Below, one piece after another: positions 36,885 through 48,599 of a DNA stretch of 64,000 nucleotides. The stretch spans positions 27,346,762 through 27,410,761 of the forward strand of contig OX453279.1 in assembly GCA_949710005.1 (NCBI GenBank). The letters run 5' to 3'. A program made the translations under genes and the position numbers. The DNA comes from Ricordea florida. Its lineage: Eukaryota > Cnidaria > Anthozoa > Corallimorpharia > Ricordeidae. Position 1 is the first letter of the stretch, and each line of letters starts with the position of its first letter. Below the pieces are notes generated by a model. The model saw only the letters and a list, made by a program, of their open reading frames with translations. It made no database searches and was not told where the DNA came from.

Positions 36885-37019
36885 ACTTCTTTCCAAATCC
36901 GTCACACTAAGCGTGTGTCCACGATCTACAGTACAGTGAGCAAACTTTACGTCACAGATTGCTTAACTGCTCGATGTAGCCAGTAACGTCGTGGTCTAGT
37001 CTACTGGGAAGGAAAGACA

Positions 37020-37290
37020 CTATTCACTTAATGCATGGTCCCGAGAGAAACAGTCAGTTTTGTTTTCCCGAGAGTCCTGATGGACTCGAGGGGAAACAAA
37101 ACTAACTAGTTTCCCGAGAAACCATACATTAAGTGCTTTGTTATATATTTAGACTTTCCCTTAAACAATCATATAGCAAAAACAAACCAAGACGGTACAA
37201 CTGGCGTGGCGTCTCGGGAAACAGGAAAACAACTAACTAGTTTCCCGTGGGACCATACATGAAGTGCTTTGTTATATATTTAGAAGATCA
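37020..37290. repeat. TGGTCCCGAGAG foldback repeat, two partial copies
   Basis: ATGGTCCCGAGAGAAACAGT pairs with ACTAGTTTCCCGAGAAACCAT (37031-37135). A second half-copy (TAGTTTCCCGTGGGACCATA) lies at 37230-37265. Relatives lie at 35425 and 46560. Confidence 0.75.
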
Positions 37291-37307
37291 CGCCATTTTT
37301 AATTTAA

Positions 37308-37455
37308 GAAACTGGATAAATCAAACGAATTGATAAAGTAAGTTATACCACCGTAAGGTAAAAGGGAGGTGCTGACGTTTCGAGCGTTAGCCCTTCGTCG
37401 CTCTTGTGTTTCAATTTCCCACCGACGCAGCACCAGTTTCTTTAGAAACTATCCC
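37308..37455 (-). repeat. Retroelement-like repeat with hammerhead-like core, copy 2
   Basis: Minus strand. Reading from 37455 down it has GGTGCTGCGTCGG, then GCGACGAAGGGCTAACGCTC and GAAACGTCAGCACC, then the TACGGTGGTATAACTTAC block. It is longer and better preserved than the copy at 13156-13260. Confidence 0.55.
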
Positions 37456-37679
37456 CACAATACATTTTTAATTTAGTCATGCACTGATCACGTGCTGTTG
37501 TATTTGGTGCGCGGGCAACAACTACGCACTTCTATCCCGGTCAGGAACATTTGAATTTGATCAGGGGCGCGTGACCAAGAATCGACCAATCACTCTAGGT
37601 AGTCTAGGTATGTAAAAATGCTTTTTATTACACGTAACACGATAATTTTATTCCATAAAGCTGATTTGTAGAATTCTAT

Positions 37680-37765
37680 ACGCTTTATTTTCACATGTGA
37701 AAAGAGCGTCGACAGCCAATCAGAATGGCGTACAGCTGTTTCACATGTGAAAGTATAACCAATCA
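37680..37765. repeat. Short inverted repeat
   Basis: TTTCACATGTGAAA motifs at 37690 and 37738 flank an AGCCAATCAGAATGGCGTAC core, part of a degenerate MITE. Confidence 0.5.
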
Positions 37766-37839
37766 ACGATAGCGCAAGGTCTTTCTGAGCCAATCAGAAT
37801 CGTGCATCGTTACATTCAAATTGCTTTTCAGATTTGGCG

Positions 37840-38220
37840 CCTTTTTTAGCGGCGCGCCTCCTCCAGATTTTTCTTGCGAAAAAGGAAAAGGCGGAGGAAA
37901 GCTCTAGGTTTGTGTCGTTTGGTTGCTCCTTAGACGAGTTTTTAGACTTTGTACAGCATCAAGAAAACAAAAACACATTGACAAAACACAGACAGATGTC
38001 TCGTTGCTCAAAAAAGTTTTAGTTTCAAGGAACGAGCTGAGAGAGAATGAAAATATTGATGCAAAAGATGTCTCCAATTTTCTGCTTCTAGTTCGAACGA
38101 AAGACGGATTACAATACGAACCCACATCGCTCAGGTATTTTCTTTCACGCTTTGATCGTTATTTATGAAAGAGTATTCCTCAATCATTATGAAGGAAATG
38201 ACTTCAGCAGTTTATTTTCT
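37840..38220 (+). pseudogene. Crypton/ZMYM-type recombinase-like fragment
   Basis: One frame gives FGCSLDEFLDFVQHQENKNT (37919-37980). A second frame gives TQTDVSLLKKVLVSRNELRE and then LLLVRTKDGLQYEPTSL (37985-38130). A third resumes with MKEYSSIIMKE after 38160. Together they resemble the N-terminal part of Crypton-derived tyrosine-recombinase-like domains (as in ZMYM and KCTD1 relatives): an ENKNT loop, RTKDG and YEPTSL. Two frame changes, near 37980 and 38160, and no catalytic region make it a dead DNA-transposon fragment. Confidence 0.65.
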
Positions 38221-38318
38221 TGATGTAGTGCGGACCAGTGCGAGTTCCATTGCTATTAAATTTGCATTTGCTTCTGTTGTTAGTGAGTTTTTACTCAGTT
38301 CTAATTTGTGTTCTTCTG

Positions 38319-38340
<22 letters not shown>

Positions 38341-38350
<10 letters not shown>

Positions 38351-38478
38351 GTACTTTGTACGGGGTTGTATTCACTCGTTGTTTGTATCAAAAGCCCTCA
38401 CTCGTTCGTACCTCGCTCGTTCGGGTTTTTGACACAAACAACTCGTGAATACAACCCCGTACGTCGCACTTTCTATGA
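38341..38478. repeat. Foldback MITE
   Basis: TCATAGAAAGTACTTTGTAC pairs imperfectly with the right end GTACGTCGCACTTTCTATGA; GGGGTTGTATTCACTCGTTG pairs with CAACTCGTGAATACAACCCC. Confidence 0.85.
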
Positions 38479-38682
38479 AGTAAACTATATTTATTACCTC
38501 ATGAAATGAAATGAAGCAAAGATACAAAGTTCCTCTAATGTTTATTCCATTGCCTAGGGAAAAGACATGACCAAAGATTGGAAGGGGTATTCGTGTATTT
38601 CACGTGGAATAGGAATTCCTATCGTACATTGCAATATTAGATTTTGAATGCCATGTGACTATAACCTAGCAGTATTCTTTTA

Positions 38683-38943
38683 GGGACCGTTCATCTTTTA
38701 CGAGGGAGGGGTGGGTTCATGCGAAAAAAGTCAGGAAACAGGGGGTCACGTGAAATATTTTAGCAGTACTTTTATGTCATAATGTTTTAATCCCAAATTG
38801 ACTTCTCTTTCTTTTGATTGGTAGGGGGTGTAATGTGAAAAAAAAATGGCAAGCTGAGGGGTGGGGGGTGGGGTCATACTATTTTTAAATCGTGCTTCCC
38901 GAATCACACCAGGCCCCCTTCCCTTCCAAAAAAGGAACGGTCC
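38683..38943. repeat. Harbinger-like MITE, family C copy 1
   Basis: Ends GGGACCGTTCAT and GAACGGTCC. The interior shares TGTCATAATGTTTTAATCC and GCTTCCCGAATCACACCAG with the copy at 50750-51087. Confidence 0.75.
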
Positions 38944-39164
38944 GTCAGTTGTGTTAAATATCTGTCAGTGCTTTCTTAAAAATTGAACTTTGTAACATCT
39001 AATTTACGAAAGGATTTCGGGCGATAGTTTACCGGAAACATAAAACAAAAAGATTTGTCAAATTTCAGGCCTCGAAAGTGGTCGCGGTCGCTCAAGAAAT
39101 TTGAGAAGTGGAGAACGAGAGATTTTGAAAACAGTGTTTGACTGAGAAGTAAAACGGTTCTTTA

Positions 39165-39449
39165 GGGACGGACCATGAGAATAGTGATGGGAGGGGGGTG
39201 GGGAATTTTCAGCTTGCACGAATTTTTTTTTCGCTCACTGCTTGTGCAGGAATTTTTTTTTCAGGTGAACCCCTCTGCACGAAGTTTTTTCACTACGTGT
39301 GAAAAAGTCACAATTGGACCTTCCATCTGCATGAATTTTTTTTTACCTTCTTCTTTGCATGAATTCTTTTTCTTGGCATTTTCCCTTGTATAATTGTTTT
39401 TTTTTGTTTCCCCCCCCCCCCCCCCATCACTTTTCTAATGGTCCGTCCC
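39165..39449. repeat. Harbinger-like MITE with TTA duplication
   Basis: Ends GGGACGGACCAT and ATGGTCCGTCCC, followed inward by AGTGATGGG and CCCATCACTT. TTA lies directly outside each end (39162-39164 and 39450-39452), the usual PIF/Harbinger target duplication. The interior is rich in T-runs. Confidence 0.8.
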
Positions 39450-39452
39450 TTA

Positions 39453-42400
39453 GTACAAGGTGGTCGCTTAAAAGAGTGGTCATTTAGATAGAGTTGATTG
39501 TATTACCCTCTCTACCAGTTACTATCGGATAGCATAAGGTTGTGGACATTGTTAACGTGGCTTCCTAAATTCCGAAGGAAAACTCCCCATCCCTTTGCTG
39601 TATAGACTTCGTAAAATGGCCTCTCTTATGAAAAACACGTGCACACACTCGAACTCGTCTGAGTGCTACGGAAAGATGTGTGGCCTTTGCGAGGGGCAAA
39701 CACTCGAAAGACCATCTGCTCAGAGTGCCTATCACCTTTTTGGTTTTTTCTATGCAAGCATAAAGAAAAGCACAGAAGCGAGATTTGAAGGTAAACACGA
39801 GAAAATTGCGTAGCGCGGCTTAAAATCGTGCACTTTAACGAATGGGATTTTCAAGGACTGTGTCGTCACACTGTATCTTGGTGTCTTGCGAATATCAGTC
39901 TGAGAGAAGATACGTGGACGATGATCTACGATGGTTGCTACTCCCATCGACGCGCGTGCGTGCCCGATTTACGCGGCGACGCGCGAGTTTCTTTCGCCCT
40001 AAACACGAGCCTTCGAGTTGCCTAGGTTTTCAAAGTGGAGCTAGGAGTTTGAGTTAAAGGAACATGGAAATTATATACAATTCTCTCTCCAGTAAAGAAT
40101 TGTTATTGTACTGTGAGTAAGGAAGATGAAAAAACGCTTACCATCTCAACTCACATGATTCGGAGAAATTGATGGGCATGTGGCTGCCAAAAGGGTTATG
40201 GCGCCCATCCGTCCAAACTTCATTCAGTTAATGACACTTTCTGATAAACAAGGTGAAGAGAAAAAGTCTAAACACTTGGAGACCTCTCACCAGGTGCGAC
40301 AAAGTTTAGCGCCATGATTCTTAAAAGGTTTTTCATTTCTGATTTTCCCCTTTGCTGTCAATTATGACTTGGTTAGAAAGCCATTTTAAAGTACTTACTT
40401 CGTGCTAAAATGTTTTCGAACCCATTTATTTTCTTCATCTTTCCGCATGTCGGAGAGAATATTTAACAAACTGAAATCCGCGGCTTTGTTTTCGTCTTAT
40501 CTTGTTCAAATATTTCTGTGCGATTCAAATTTGTTTGCTTTGGATCTTGTCAAAGGCGACAACATTCGTTCGTTAATTCTGTTCTTTAGCTGGCATGTAT
40601 CTCACGCGTCAGTGAGCACACATAGGGCTTTTTGCTATTAAAAGCAAATTGTCAAACAAATATTCATTCACATGGCAAATGTCGTGTGGTTCGCCTTACT
40701 CTGTTTTTCACACCTGCCTTTAACTTTCGCGACAGGCAGAGCGTACTTTTCACTTGAAGTGAAATTTCGCGAATCTTATCAATTTCAAATGTATAAGCTG
40801 CAAATCACTGTCCGTGAAAAACTTTTCAGTATCTCACCGCATTTATCTCACGCCCAAATTCACGGTGACCTTGGCATAAATAATCAATTTAACAAAAAGA
40901 CAATTCCTGATGCAAATTCCTCAGAAGGGCAAAACTACATTACGAGAGCGTTTAATATTCAGCGTTGGAAAGAAAATATGGTTCTTTATTTATTGTATGG
41001 CATCGAACATTTTTTTCCAAATAGATCTGAATTAGCAAACGAAAAAATCCCTTCGAAGCACTTTCAAACGTAGTTTGTATGCAAAAGCTAGCAAAATTAA
41101 TCAACAAATCTTAGAAACAAATATTGAAAGTTATTCAGGGCATAAAAGTCATAAAAAACTCTCCTTGTAGCCTCTTAGTTCGTGTTGCTTGCAAACGCAA
41201 AACAAATTATACTTTAAATTAAAGTTTGGCCATTTGTTTTGTAAACTGGTTTCGCGCGCAAGCGAGTCAGAGGACCCGAATTAAAATTTGCAGGCAAAGT
41301 GGGGTGGATGCAGAGGGTAAAGTCGAAAAAATTTACAAATGACCACTTTTTCGCGCAAAAGTCTCCTTCAAGTGTGATTTAAATTGGTTGAATTTACAGC
41401 CTCCACGCGTCTGTTGTAGAAACAGCTATATCAAGAAATTCTGACAGGTGTACGTACTGTCGGCTCGTGTCGTCTACGTGTCTGCAGCTGGAAGAAATGT
41501 GGACAGTTTTGATGCGTGTACCAACGGAAGACTAAACCATTTATTCTAAAGATCTGGTTAGCTATTCATTATTCTAAAGGAAAAAAAACGACTTGTCATA
41601 GGCGACATTTAAGTTTTACCTGTCAGTCTCGTGTAAAAAGTACTCTGTCAAAAACATATTACTATTGCTTGCTATTTAATAGGTCCCTCCAGTGCGTGCA
41701 GTTGTTGTCGTTTAGAGGAAGACGCTCTGTAAGAAGTCAAAATCAGTAGAAGTGCAGCCAACTGATTCGGTAGGTATATGATTTATTATTTAAGCAGCTT
41801 GCTTTGCAGTGCCGACAAAAAATAAACGCGTCTGCACGAAAAATTTAACCCGAAGTGAATAGCAAAGCTACTTTAACTGGTTACTGTTTTCTTTTCGTGT
41901 TTGCCTTTTTAACCTGAACGTGAATATTTAACGGGAAACTCAAATAGAGGAAATAGAGAATGAAATTTATCCCCGATAAGGACAAGAAAAGCAGAGTGTA
42001 AAGGAAACGAAAATTGTGTTTGTATTTGGACAAGTAACTTGCAAAGTACTTTAAGATTTTAAATGCTTTTTACTAATAAACAATGCACGCCCGCGCCCCG
42101 AGATTACAAAATACATTTTCCCATTGCTGGTCTCAAAAATCTTGCAATGTCTAACAGTGAGATTTATTACTTTTAATTTCCAAAAGTGACTCATACAAAA
42201 AGGATAATGATTTTGAAGAAACAGCTGACCAAATTATTAACCGAACTATCGTAACCCAAGCATCGGGCAAAGATACCTTTTGAGCTTGAATTTAGTAAAT
42301 TTTACACCGGCCGTTTAAACGTACAACGGAAACAATTAGAACGGCGAAACAAGGAATTATTAAAGTTAACTTCAGCTAAACGCATCAAATACGTAAGACT

Positions 42401-43119
42401 ATCAAGTCCCAAACGTGTTAAGAAAATATAATCTAAAGTCCTGTAATGCCTAATAGCTTTCCTAGCAATGGCCTTGCTACCAGCATAGACACAAATTTTA
42501 AAACCCTGCGCATTGAAATTTAGACTCAAATTTGAATTAATTCAGTGAATTTAACCAGTAGGATATTAGAGAACCTTCACAGAAAGCATTGAATCGAGGA
42601 GGACTGTTCAACCGGTGTCGTTTTTCAAGCAAAAACGTCTGGATGTTAAAGTTTTTCAACTAAAAAGATTCGCCAAAATTCATATTAAGCTTGTTCATAA
42701 CATTTTGCCAGTCGTAATCGTCACAAAATTTTGACGGGTTTGAAATTAATTCGATCGGTCCTTGTCAAATCATGTTGTATTTGACTAAGTCCATTAATTT
42801 TTTCTCGCTTCACCATTTTTTTTTTCTAAAAACAGAGTCACGTTGGTAGCCAATTTTTTCTCCCAGAGAGTGCGTATATGTGAAGTTAGGTAATCTGATT
42901 TGTTTCTTCCATGTCGTTTTACGTCCTTCACAATTAATAGCCTGATAAGTAGAAAGTTATTGCAAAGTACAAACTGTCGTTTCCAATTTAACGTCTCCTA
43001 TAGAGAAAATTTCAATAAAAAGTGAAGATGACTTTTCATAATATTTGATGGAAATATGCAGCAATGTTACTGAAAAAAACCCCATCGAATCTTGTCTTCA
43101 GATTCACACTGTTTTGAGT
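39453..43119. other. Intergenic, no gene supported
   Basis: Moderately AT-rich unique-looking sequence. The longest frame (40672-41073, 134 codons) begins like a signal peptide but has no recognisable domain or exon partner. No tRNA, rRNA or clear transposon ends were seen. Confidence 0.5.
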
Positions 43120-43127
43120 GAGTTTTC

Positions 43128-43269
43128 GGTTCCGTTGTCCTCGTGTACCGGTACACAAGAGCTAATACAATAGACCAAACAATACCCATGATCACGGCTA
43201 ACCAATGTGCCCTAAACAAAGAGAATACAATGGTTATTCCCTCGTGTCCCGGTATACGAGGACAGAACC
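43128..43269. repeat. hAT-type MITE, family D copy 1
   Basis: Ends GGTTCCGTTGTCCTCGTGTA and TATACGAGGACAGAACC. Flanks GAGTTTTC (43120-43127) and GAGTTTTT (43270-43277) match at 7 of 8 bases. Confidence 0.8.
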
Positions 43270-43277
43270 GAGTTTTT

Positions 43278-44500
43278 GCCGCTCGTACCACGTGAGCAGC
43301 GCATGTAGCCCAAGTTTCTTTCGCAGTCGAGAAGACGCATAATTGCATTACATTATGAGCTGTTTTATGAAGAAATACTTCAAGGGTTACATCGAATTCT
43401 CTCTTCTTGCTGAATTCTTTTTTAAGATGAAGAGGTGTGGTAAACTGGACTCTGAACTGTACTGTATGCACTTTTGAGTGTTTCGTAGGGTTGCGGACTA
43501 TTAAAGAAAGAATGATTTCTTGATTCTGTCGATTCTTTCTCGCAATAAGGTCAGACCATAAATCCTTTAGAAGCGGAAAAGAAGTGCGTCAATTTCTTCT
43601 TGTGATGATGAAAAGGCGCAAAGTGCACTGCATGTCGATAAGCAATGTCAAAGTACATCACTGAGTCTGTAGCTTTCCGAGGAATGGCTACGATGCAAGG
43701 TTAAATTCACATATGAAAAAGTTAGGAGCACAGAGCAGATAACAAACTTGAAACCGGCGCACTGTGTAATAAAACAAACAGTGTTAAAACACGGTGCTGT
43801 TGAGTATCTCGGGCTTTGCAAAGCATGGCCACATTGCTCGTTTTTTTACTGGCAGATAAACAGAAAAGTGTTTTGATTTGAAATGAAGGAGTGTTTATCC
43901 TGCTGCGAGCGAAGCACAATATCGTTAATTCTGGGCTGTCAGCTCTCACACAACCTTTCGAACACTGATTCCGACTTTAACATTATGATACTATTATGAG
44001 CCTTATGCCTTAATTAATTGCTATTTTTAATGGACATAGCTTTTTTCTTGGACTAAAGGCCATGTTCCTTAAGTTTCCAGTTTATTGCAACCCTATGAAA
44101 CGTTCGACTGTCTATAGAGAGTGCACCTGGAGTTTTGACACATGCCAACAGCGACAATTGGCTGGGGCACAGAGCCCTGAAAAGATACCTGTCGAGATGA
44201 GCTCTCAAGGTCATCTCAAATGTTCTACGTGGTTTATAAACATATCTTCATCAAGAATCGAGAATTAGACAGCGTTTACACGGACACGATGCGATTCTGG
44301 CATGTGTTGGCATGGCGCCATCTTAGGGAGGCCGCCGGGCCATTTCACGTACAATTAACTGCGAGGCCACCACGTCCGGCACACGAAAGCGCTCGCGGAG
44401 GTTGGCGCGTCCTCCTGGAGCGACCTTGCAACTCGGTATAAACATCCATTTCTTAAGAAATAGAAAACATGTACCGTGTTTTTATCGAGTTTTAGTATAA
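43278..44500. other. Intergenic, no gene supported
   Basis: Several open frames of 67-75 codons on both strands overlap one another; none has a domain I recognise. Confidence 0.45.
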
Positions 44501-44502
44501 AT

Positions 44503-44815
44503 CTACTAGTGTTCTATCACAAATGCCGCTCTCTGATTGGCTACGCTACTCACTATCTATTCTGTGATAGATAGTGAGTAGCGTAATGGCGGCCGCTTCT
44601 TCATGTTTTCGAAGTGTCCCTGAAGAAGATTTAGACAGTTTACTGGTCGAGGCTGTTCCAGAAAAGACAAAGTTATGAAGGACTATTAGATTTATACTAA
44701 AACAATTAGATTATTCGCTCTCGATTTCTATGCGTGATAGTTGACTCGGGCTGCGCCCTCGTCAACTATCGCGCGATAGAAATCTCGAGCTCATAATCTA
44801 ATTGTTTAATAGAAA
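44503..44815. repeat. Foldback MITE cluster
   Basis: GATTGGCTACGCTACTCACT pairs with AGTGAGTAGCG around a TAGATAGTGAG hairpin; then AACAATTAGATTAT pairs with ATAATCTAATTGTT (44699-44805) around a TCAACTATC hairpin. Confidence 0.75.
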
Positions 44816-44827
44816 CACGAGTGAAAG

Positions 44828-44858
<31 letters not shown>

Positions 44859-44859
44859 G

Positions 44860-44890
<31 letters not shown>

Positions 44891-45110
44891 GAGTTCTCCC
44901 AAACTTTCACGAGTGTTTCTATAACACGATAGAAACACGAAGAACATGTTTTCTATTTCTTTTAGAAAACACCGCGACGAAAAAAAAGAAAAGCAACTTG
45001 TTAGCTTTGATTATCAAAATGTAAATTCTCTGTGCTCGCGTCATCATTACGTCAACAGCTCGTGCTAGTTCTGTGTTTCTATCGAGTTATAGAAACACGA
45101 TTTCTAACCA
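44810..45110. repeat. Hairpin repeat with GTTTCTAT/ATAGAAAC ends
   Basis: ATAGAAACACGAGTGAAAGT pairs with ACTTTCACGAGTGTTTCTAT, and GGGAGAACGAG with a CTCGTTCTCCC-like arm. Further ATAGAAACACGA copies follow at 44930 and 45085. Confidence 0.75.
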
Positions 45111-46558
45111 ATCAGCGCGCGTACTTTCTTAGGACTGTTTTCTAAAAACAAATAAACAACTCTCGGAAATTATATCAGTTATAATTTATATCTGCTCTAC
45201 GATGTGCAGGCCCAAAGTGGTTTCTTTCATCGCTCTGTGTTCAGTAGTTGTAAAGGAAGTTTTAGCGTTACTGAAACGTAACTTGCCTTAAGAACTCGTG
45301 AAGACATCCAACCAAGTTAAGACTGAAATTAGCCGAAATTTCCGACGAAATGTTAGACTTGATAACGTTTTAAATTCTGGAGTTTTGGAAACTCGATTGC
45401 ATGCGAAACTCGATTGTGGAAGTTGGTACCACGTCTCGAAATTCAAGAACAATTGAGACACGAGGGCTTTTATGAGTAAATGACTACCTATTGGTAGCGA
45501 TATTGCAAGTTACTGCATGACTGCCTATTGACTACTGGAGTTTTTTCATGGGTGGCTTTAAGTACATGAATAAGAAACTGAGATCCTTTTCAGTTAATCA
45601 CTTTCAGGAGGTTCCTCGATAGATTTGCGCAGCATGAGTTTTTCGCTTTAGGTTTTCATCGGTCACGAGTTTCGTGTACTTATAGAAAGTTACTGGATTG
45701 ATGTGAAACCCTTGAGCTATATACACAGCATGCATGCCGGCAAACTGCGAGACATTCATTTAAAATCTTTTTTAGATGTGTGTATCAGTATGGGTGAAGG
45801 ACAAAGGGCTGAAAATCTGCATCAATTTTACTATCATGTATCCAGATGGCCACAAGCTACAGGTTGCAGCTTTCGTTAAAATCTAAAACAGCGTACAAAA
45901 CCTTTCGTTTTGGAGGATTGTTCTCCGGCTTGGTGTGCAGTTAAATTTGAAAGAATTCCTTAATAGGAAGTGAACATTTCAGAGATAGCTTCTTGTGGGT
46001 TAAAACTCGACAAAAATGCGAGTTCCCAGGTGGGGCGGTGTTCTGTGAAGTTTGCATGCCGTGATCAATTTCAATTTCTTCAGTTCTCGGACTAACCCAT
46101 AAAAAACGTTTCCTTTTCTGAAATAGATGAAAATATAACATTCAAACGGCACCGGTGGAAAAGTTTTTTTTCCCAAAGCCAATTCATATCCTAATTCCAA
46201 TAATTTTGCATTGCACAGCTGGTTAGTTTTATATGAGATGGTATCTTAATCGCGTAGACAAATATCCCTCATATCGTCGGTTTGAGATCTACTGTTTTCT
46301 TCAAACATGTGTGAAAGCGGCGGAGAGTATTTCAAATGTAAGAGTACCTGTGGCTAAGGAAGGTGGCTTTATTTTTGGGATCGCCGGTTTGCGTGAATAG
46401 TTTTGTAAAGGAACCACCAAAGGGGTAAGAAAAATCACAGATTCCACTCTTCCTTTTGGAGGGTAAACTGGTAAAACCTAACGTTATTATGTCTATTACG
46501 CAGTAAAATTGGTTTCTGCCACGCTCTTGAGGAGACGATTGTCAAGGTGGTCATCTGA
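45111..46558. other. Intergenic, no gene supported
   Basis: No long frame and no clear repeat ends. Confidence 0.45.
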
Positions 46559-46675
46559 CACTTAATTAATGTATGGTCCCGAGAGAAACAGTGAGTTGTT
46601 TTTCCGAGAGTCCCATTAGGACTCTAGAGGAAACTAAAATAACTAGTTTCCCTAGGGACCATACCTTAAGTGCTT
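46559..46675. repeat. TGGTCCCGAGAG foldback repeat, copy 3
   Basis: ATGGTCCCGAGAGAAACAGT pairs imperfectly with TAGTTTCCCTAGGGACCAT. Confidence 0.75.
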
Positions 46676-46779
46676 TTTTAAATATTTAGACTTTCCTTTA
46701 ACGATGTTTTATTTAGCAAAAAAAAAAAAAACATGACAACGACGGCACAACTGGCGCTCGGGCAACAACTGCGCATTAC

Positions 46780-47005
46780 ACCTTATTCGCTTGTACATTT
46801 TGTTTTTCCAACACAGATTATGTGATGATTGCGATGATATTCAGAAGATTTGATCCTTTGTCTTGTTCATTGGAAAGAGCGCATGCAGGCATGAATGTCT
46901 GGACTCTTTTTAATGAACAAGACAGAGGATCAACCTATTATGCGGTCTCCTGAGTATCACCACATAAGCTGTCTTGGAAAAACAAAATGTACAAGCGCAT
47001 AAGGT
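46780..47005. repeat. TIR MITE, 226 bp
   Basis: ACCTTATTCGCTTGTACATT continuing TTGTTTTTCC, and the matching right end GGAAAAACAAAATGTACAAG continuing CGCATAAGGT, form 30-bp arms with one mismatch. Confidence 0.85.
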
Positions 47006-47147
47006 CTATTGTATCCCGTGGTCGGGATGTCGGTGAGGATACATTTGACCAAGAATCAACCAATCACATTTCAGTGCTGTTTTGTTCAAAATGCTCGTTT
47101 TGTTGAGTGAACATCTAGGCATATTTAACAATTATTCCACGAAATCG

Positions 47148-47281
47148 GGTTCTGTCCTCGTGTACCGATCCACAAGGGCTAATACAATAGACCAAACAAT
47201 ACATTAGAGCTAACCAATGTCCCCTAAACAAGGAGAATACAATGGTTATTCCCTCGTGTACCGGTACACAGGGACAGAACC
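47148..47281. repeat. hAT-type MITE, family D copy 2, perfect 8-bp TSD
   Basis: Ends GGTTCTGTCCTCGTGTACC and GGTACACAGGGACAGAACC. Exact CGAAATCG repeats flank it at 47140-47147 and 47282-47289. The interior (TACAATAGACCAAACAATAC, ACAATGGTTATTCCCTCGTG) matches the copy at 43128-43269 in the same orientation. Confidence 0.9.
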
Positions 47282-47877
47282 CGAAATCGAGTCGCACATG
47301 AGCTAATGCCCAACGAGGCGCGTAGCGCCGATTTGGCTACAGTTCATGCACGACGAGATAGAGTGGAATAATTATTACATATCTCTAAGCCCTCGCTTAT
47401 GAGACACTGAAACTAGTTTGTACGACAAGAATTTACTTTGTCATTGATGTTTGTAAACAGAACCATGTTGTTTTCGAGCCGATGTGTAAAAAAGTTTAAA
47501 CACGAATCCGGCTCGTTCTTAAACATCTCTTTAATGTACTTGCCAATTTTTTCCAATTAGCAAACCAGTCTGAGAATCAAAAGTGGAAATCGTAGGCAGA
47601 AGTAAAGAAACTCAGTTTACGGGCTCCAACGATGTTTCAAAACGGCGCCTGTTTGAAATAGTTTCACTTTAGTTCGTTATCATGAACAATTAAAATCGTG
47701 TCAATTTCGCTATATAATTTGCTTACTTACCCGGCGAATAATTTCACCCCATATTTACTTGCTGCAGTAGTATTTTTTGGTGTAATCTTTTCAAGCAAGA
47801 CTTGAATTTCTCCCCGTCTTATTCAAGAATTCCTTCTTCCATAACCGTTTTCCGTACTAATGGTATGAGCTAATTAA

Positions 47878-48093
47878 CAATTAGACCCGTGGCCCTTGAG
47901 GGCGAAGAGTCTAATTGTTTTAGTATCACCCAACTAGTCGGACAGAAAAAGCAATAATAAAGTTAGCAAGTGCCAGTTGAAGAAATATTTATTTGGGAAT
48001 AAAACGAAAGAAAGTGTCACGAATTTCGCAACTCGAGGACTATAACTAATATTCCTCTAGTAGCGTAGCCAATCAGATTGCGGCATTCGGGTG
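47878..48093. repeat. Foldback MITE pair, family B copy 2 (inverted)
   Basis: ACAATTAGACCC hairpin, then TTAGTATCACCCAACTAGTC and, near 48060, AGCCAATCAGATTGCGGCAT: the reverse order of the copy at 7808-8082. Confidence 0.75.
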
Positions 48094-48599
48094 ATGGTAG
48101 CCTGTGAGTAGGGAACCAATCAGAGCGCGCGTTTGCTCATATCCAGGGGCCGGTAGATATAATCGTATGCTGTATATGTACAGGCTGTATATTTCTACTC
48201 ATATGTGCGTATAGCTGGTACAGTAAGAGTTAAGGGCAGATAACAATAGTAATAATAATAATAATAATGATAACCGTTCATCGGCCTTCAATTGAATGAA
48301 TTAATTTACAATTTATAAGGTGCAAATTCTATATGTATGTAATCAAATGCGCCACAACACAACCACTGCGGAAGACACACGAAATTACTTTTACAATGAC
48401 CAGACCACAACACCGTAACCTACTTCCCCTACTCTTTGCGAACAGTGTTTTATTGATTTATTTATTTTATTACAATTCCATAACAAGAACCAACATCATT
48501 ATTAGGATAGTCTACAAAAGAGTCAGACCCCATACAAAAGCAGACCACCTAAAAAAATATATAAAAAATCCTACAAAAAAAAAACATTAATTAAGAAGT

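Noticed and set aside
40672-41073. 134-codon frame starting with a signal peptide-like stretch
   Set aside because: No cysteine pattern, domain or splice partner was recognised beyond the hydrophobic start; one such frame is expected by chance in 20 kb of intergenic DNA.
42302-42529. 75-codon minus-strand frame
   Set aside because: No domain, no conserved spacing, likely chance.
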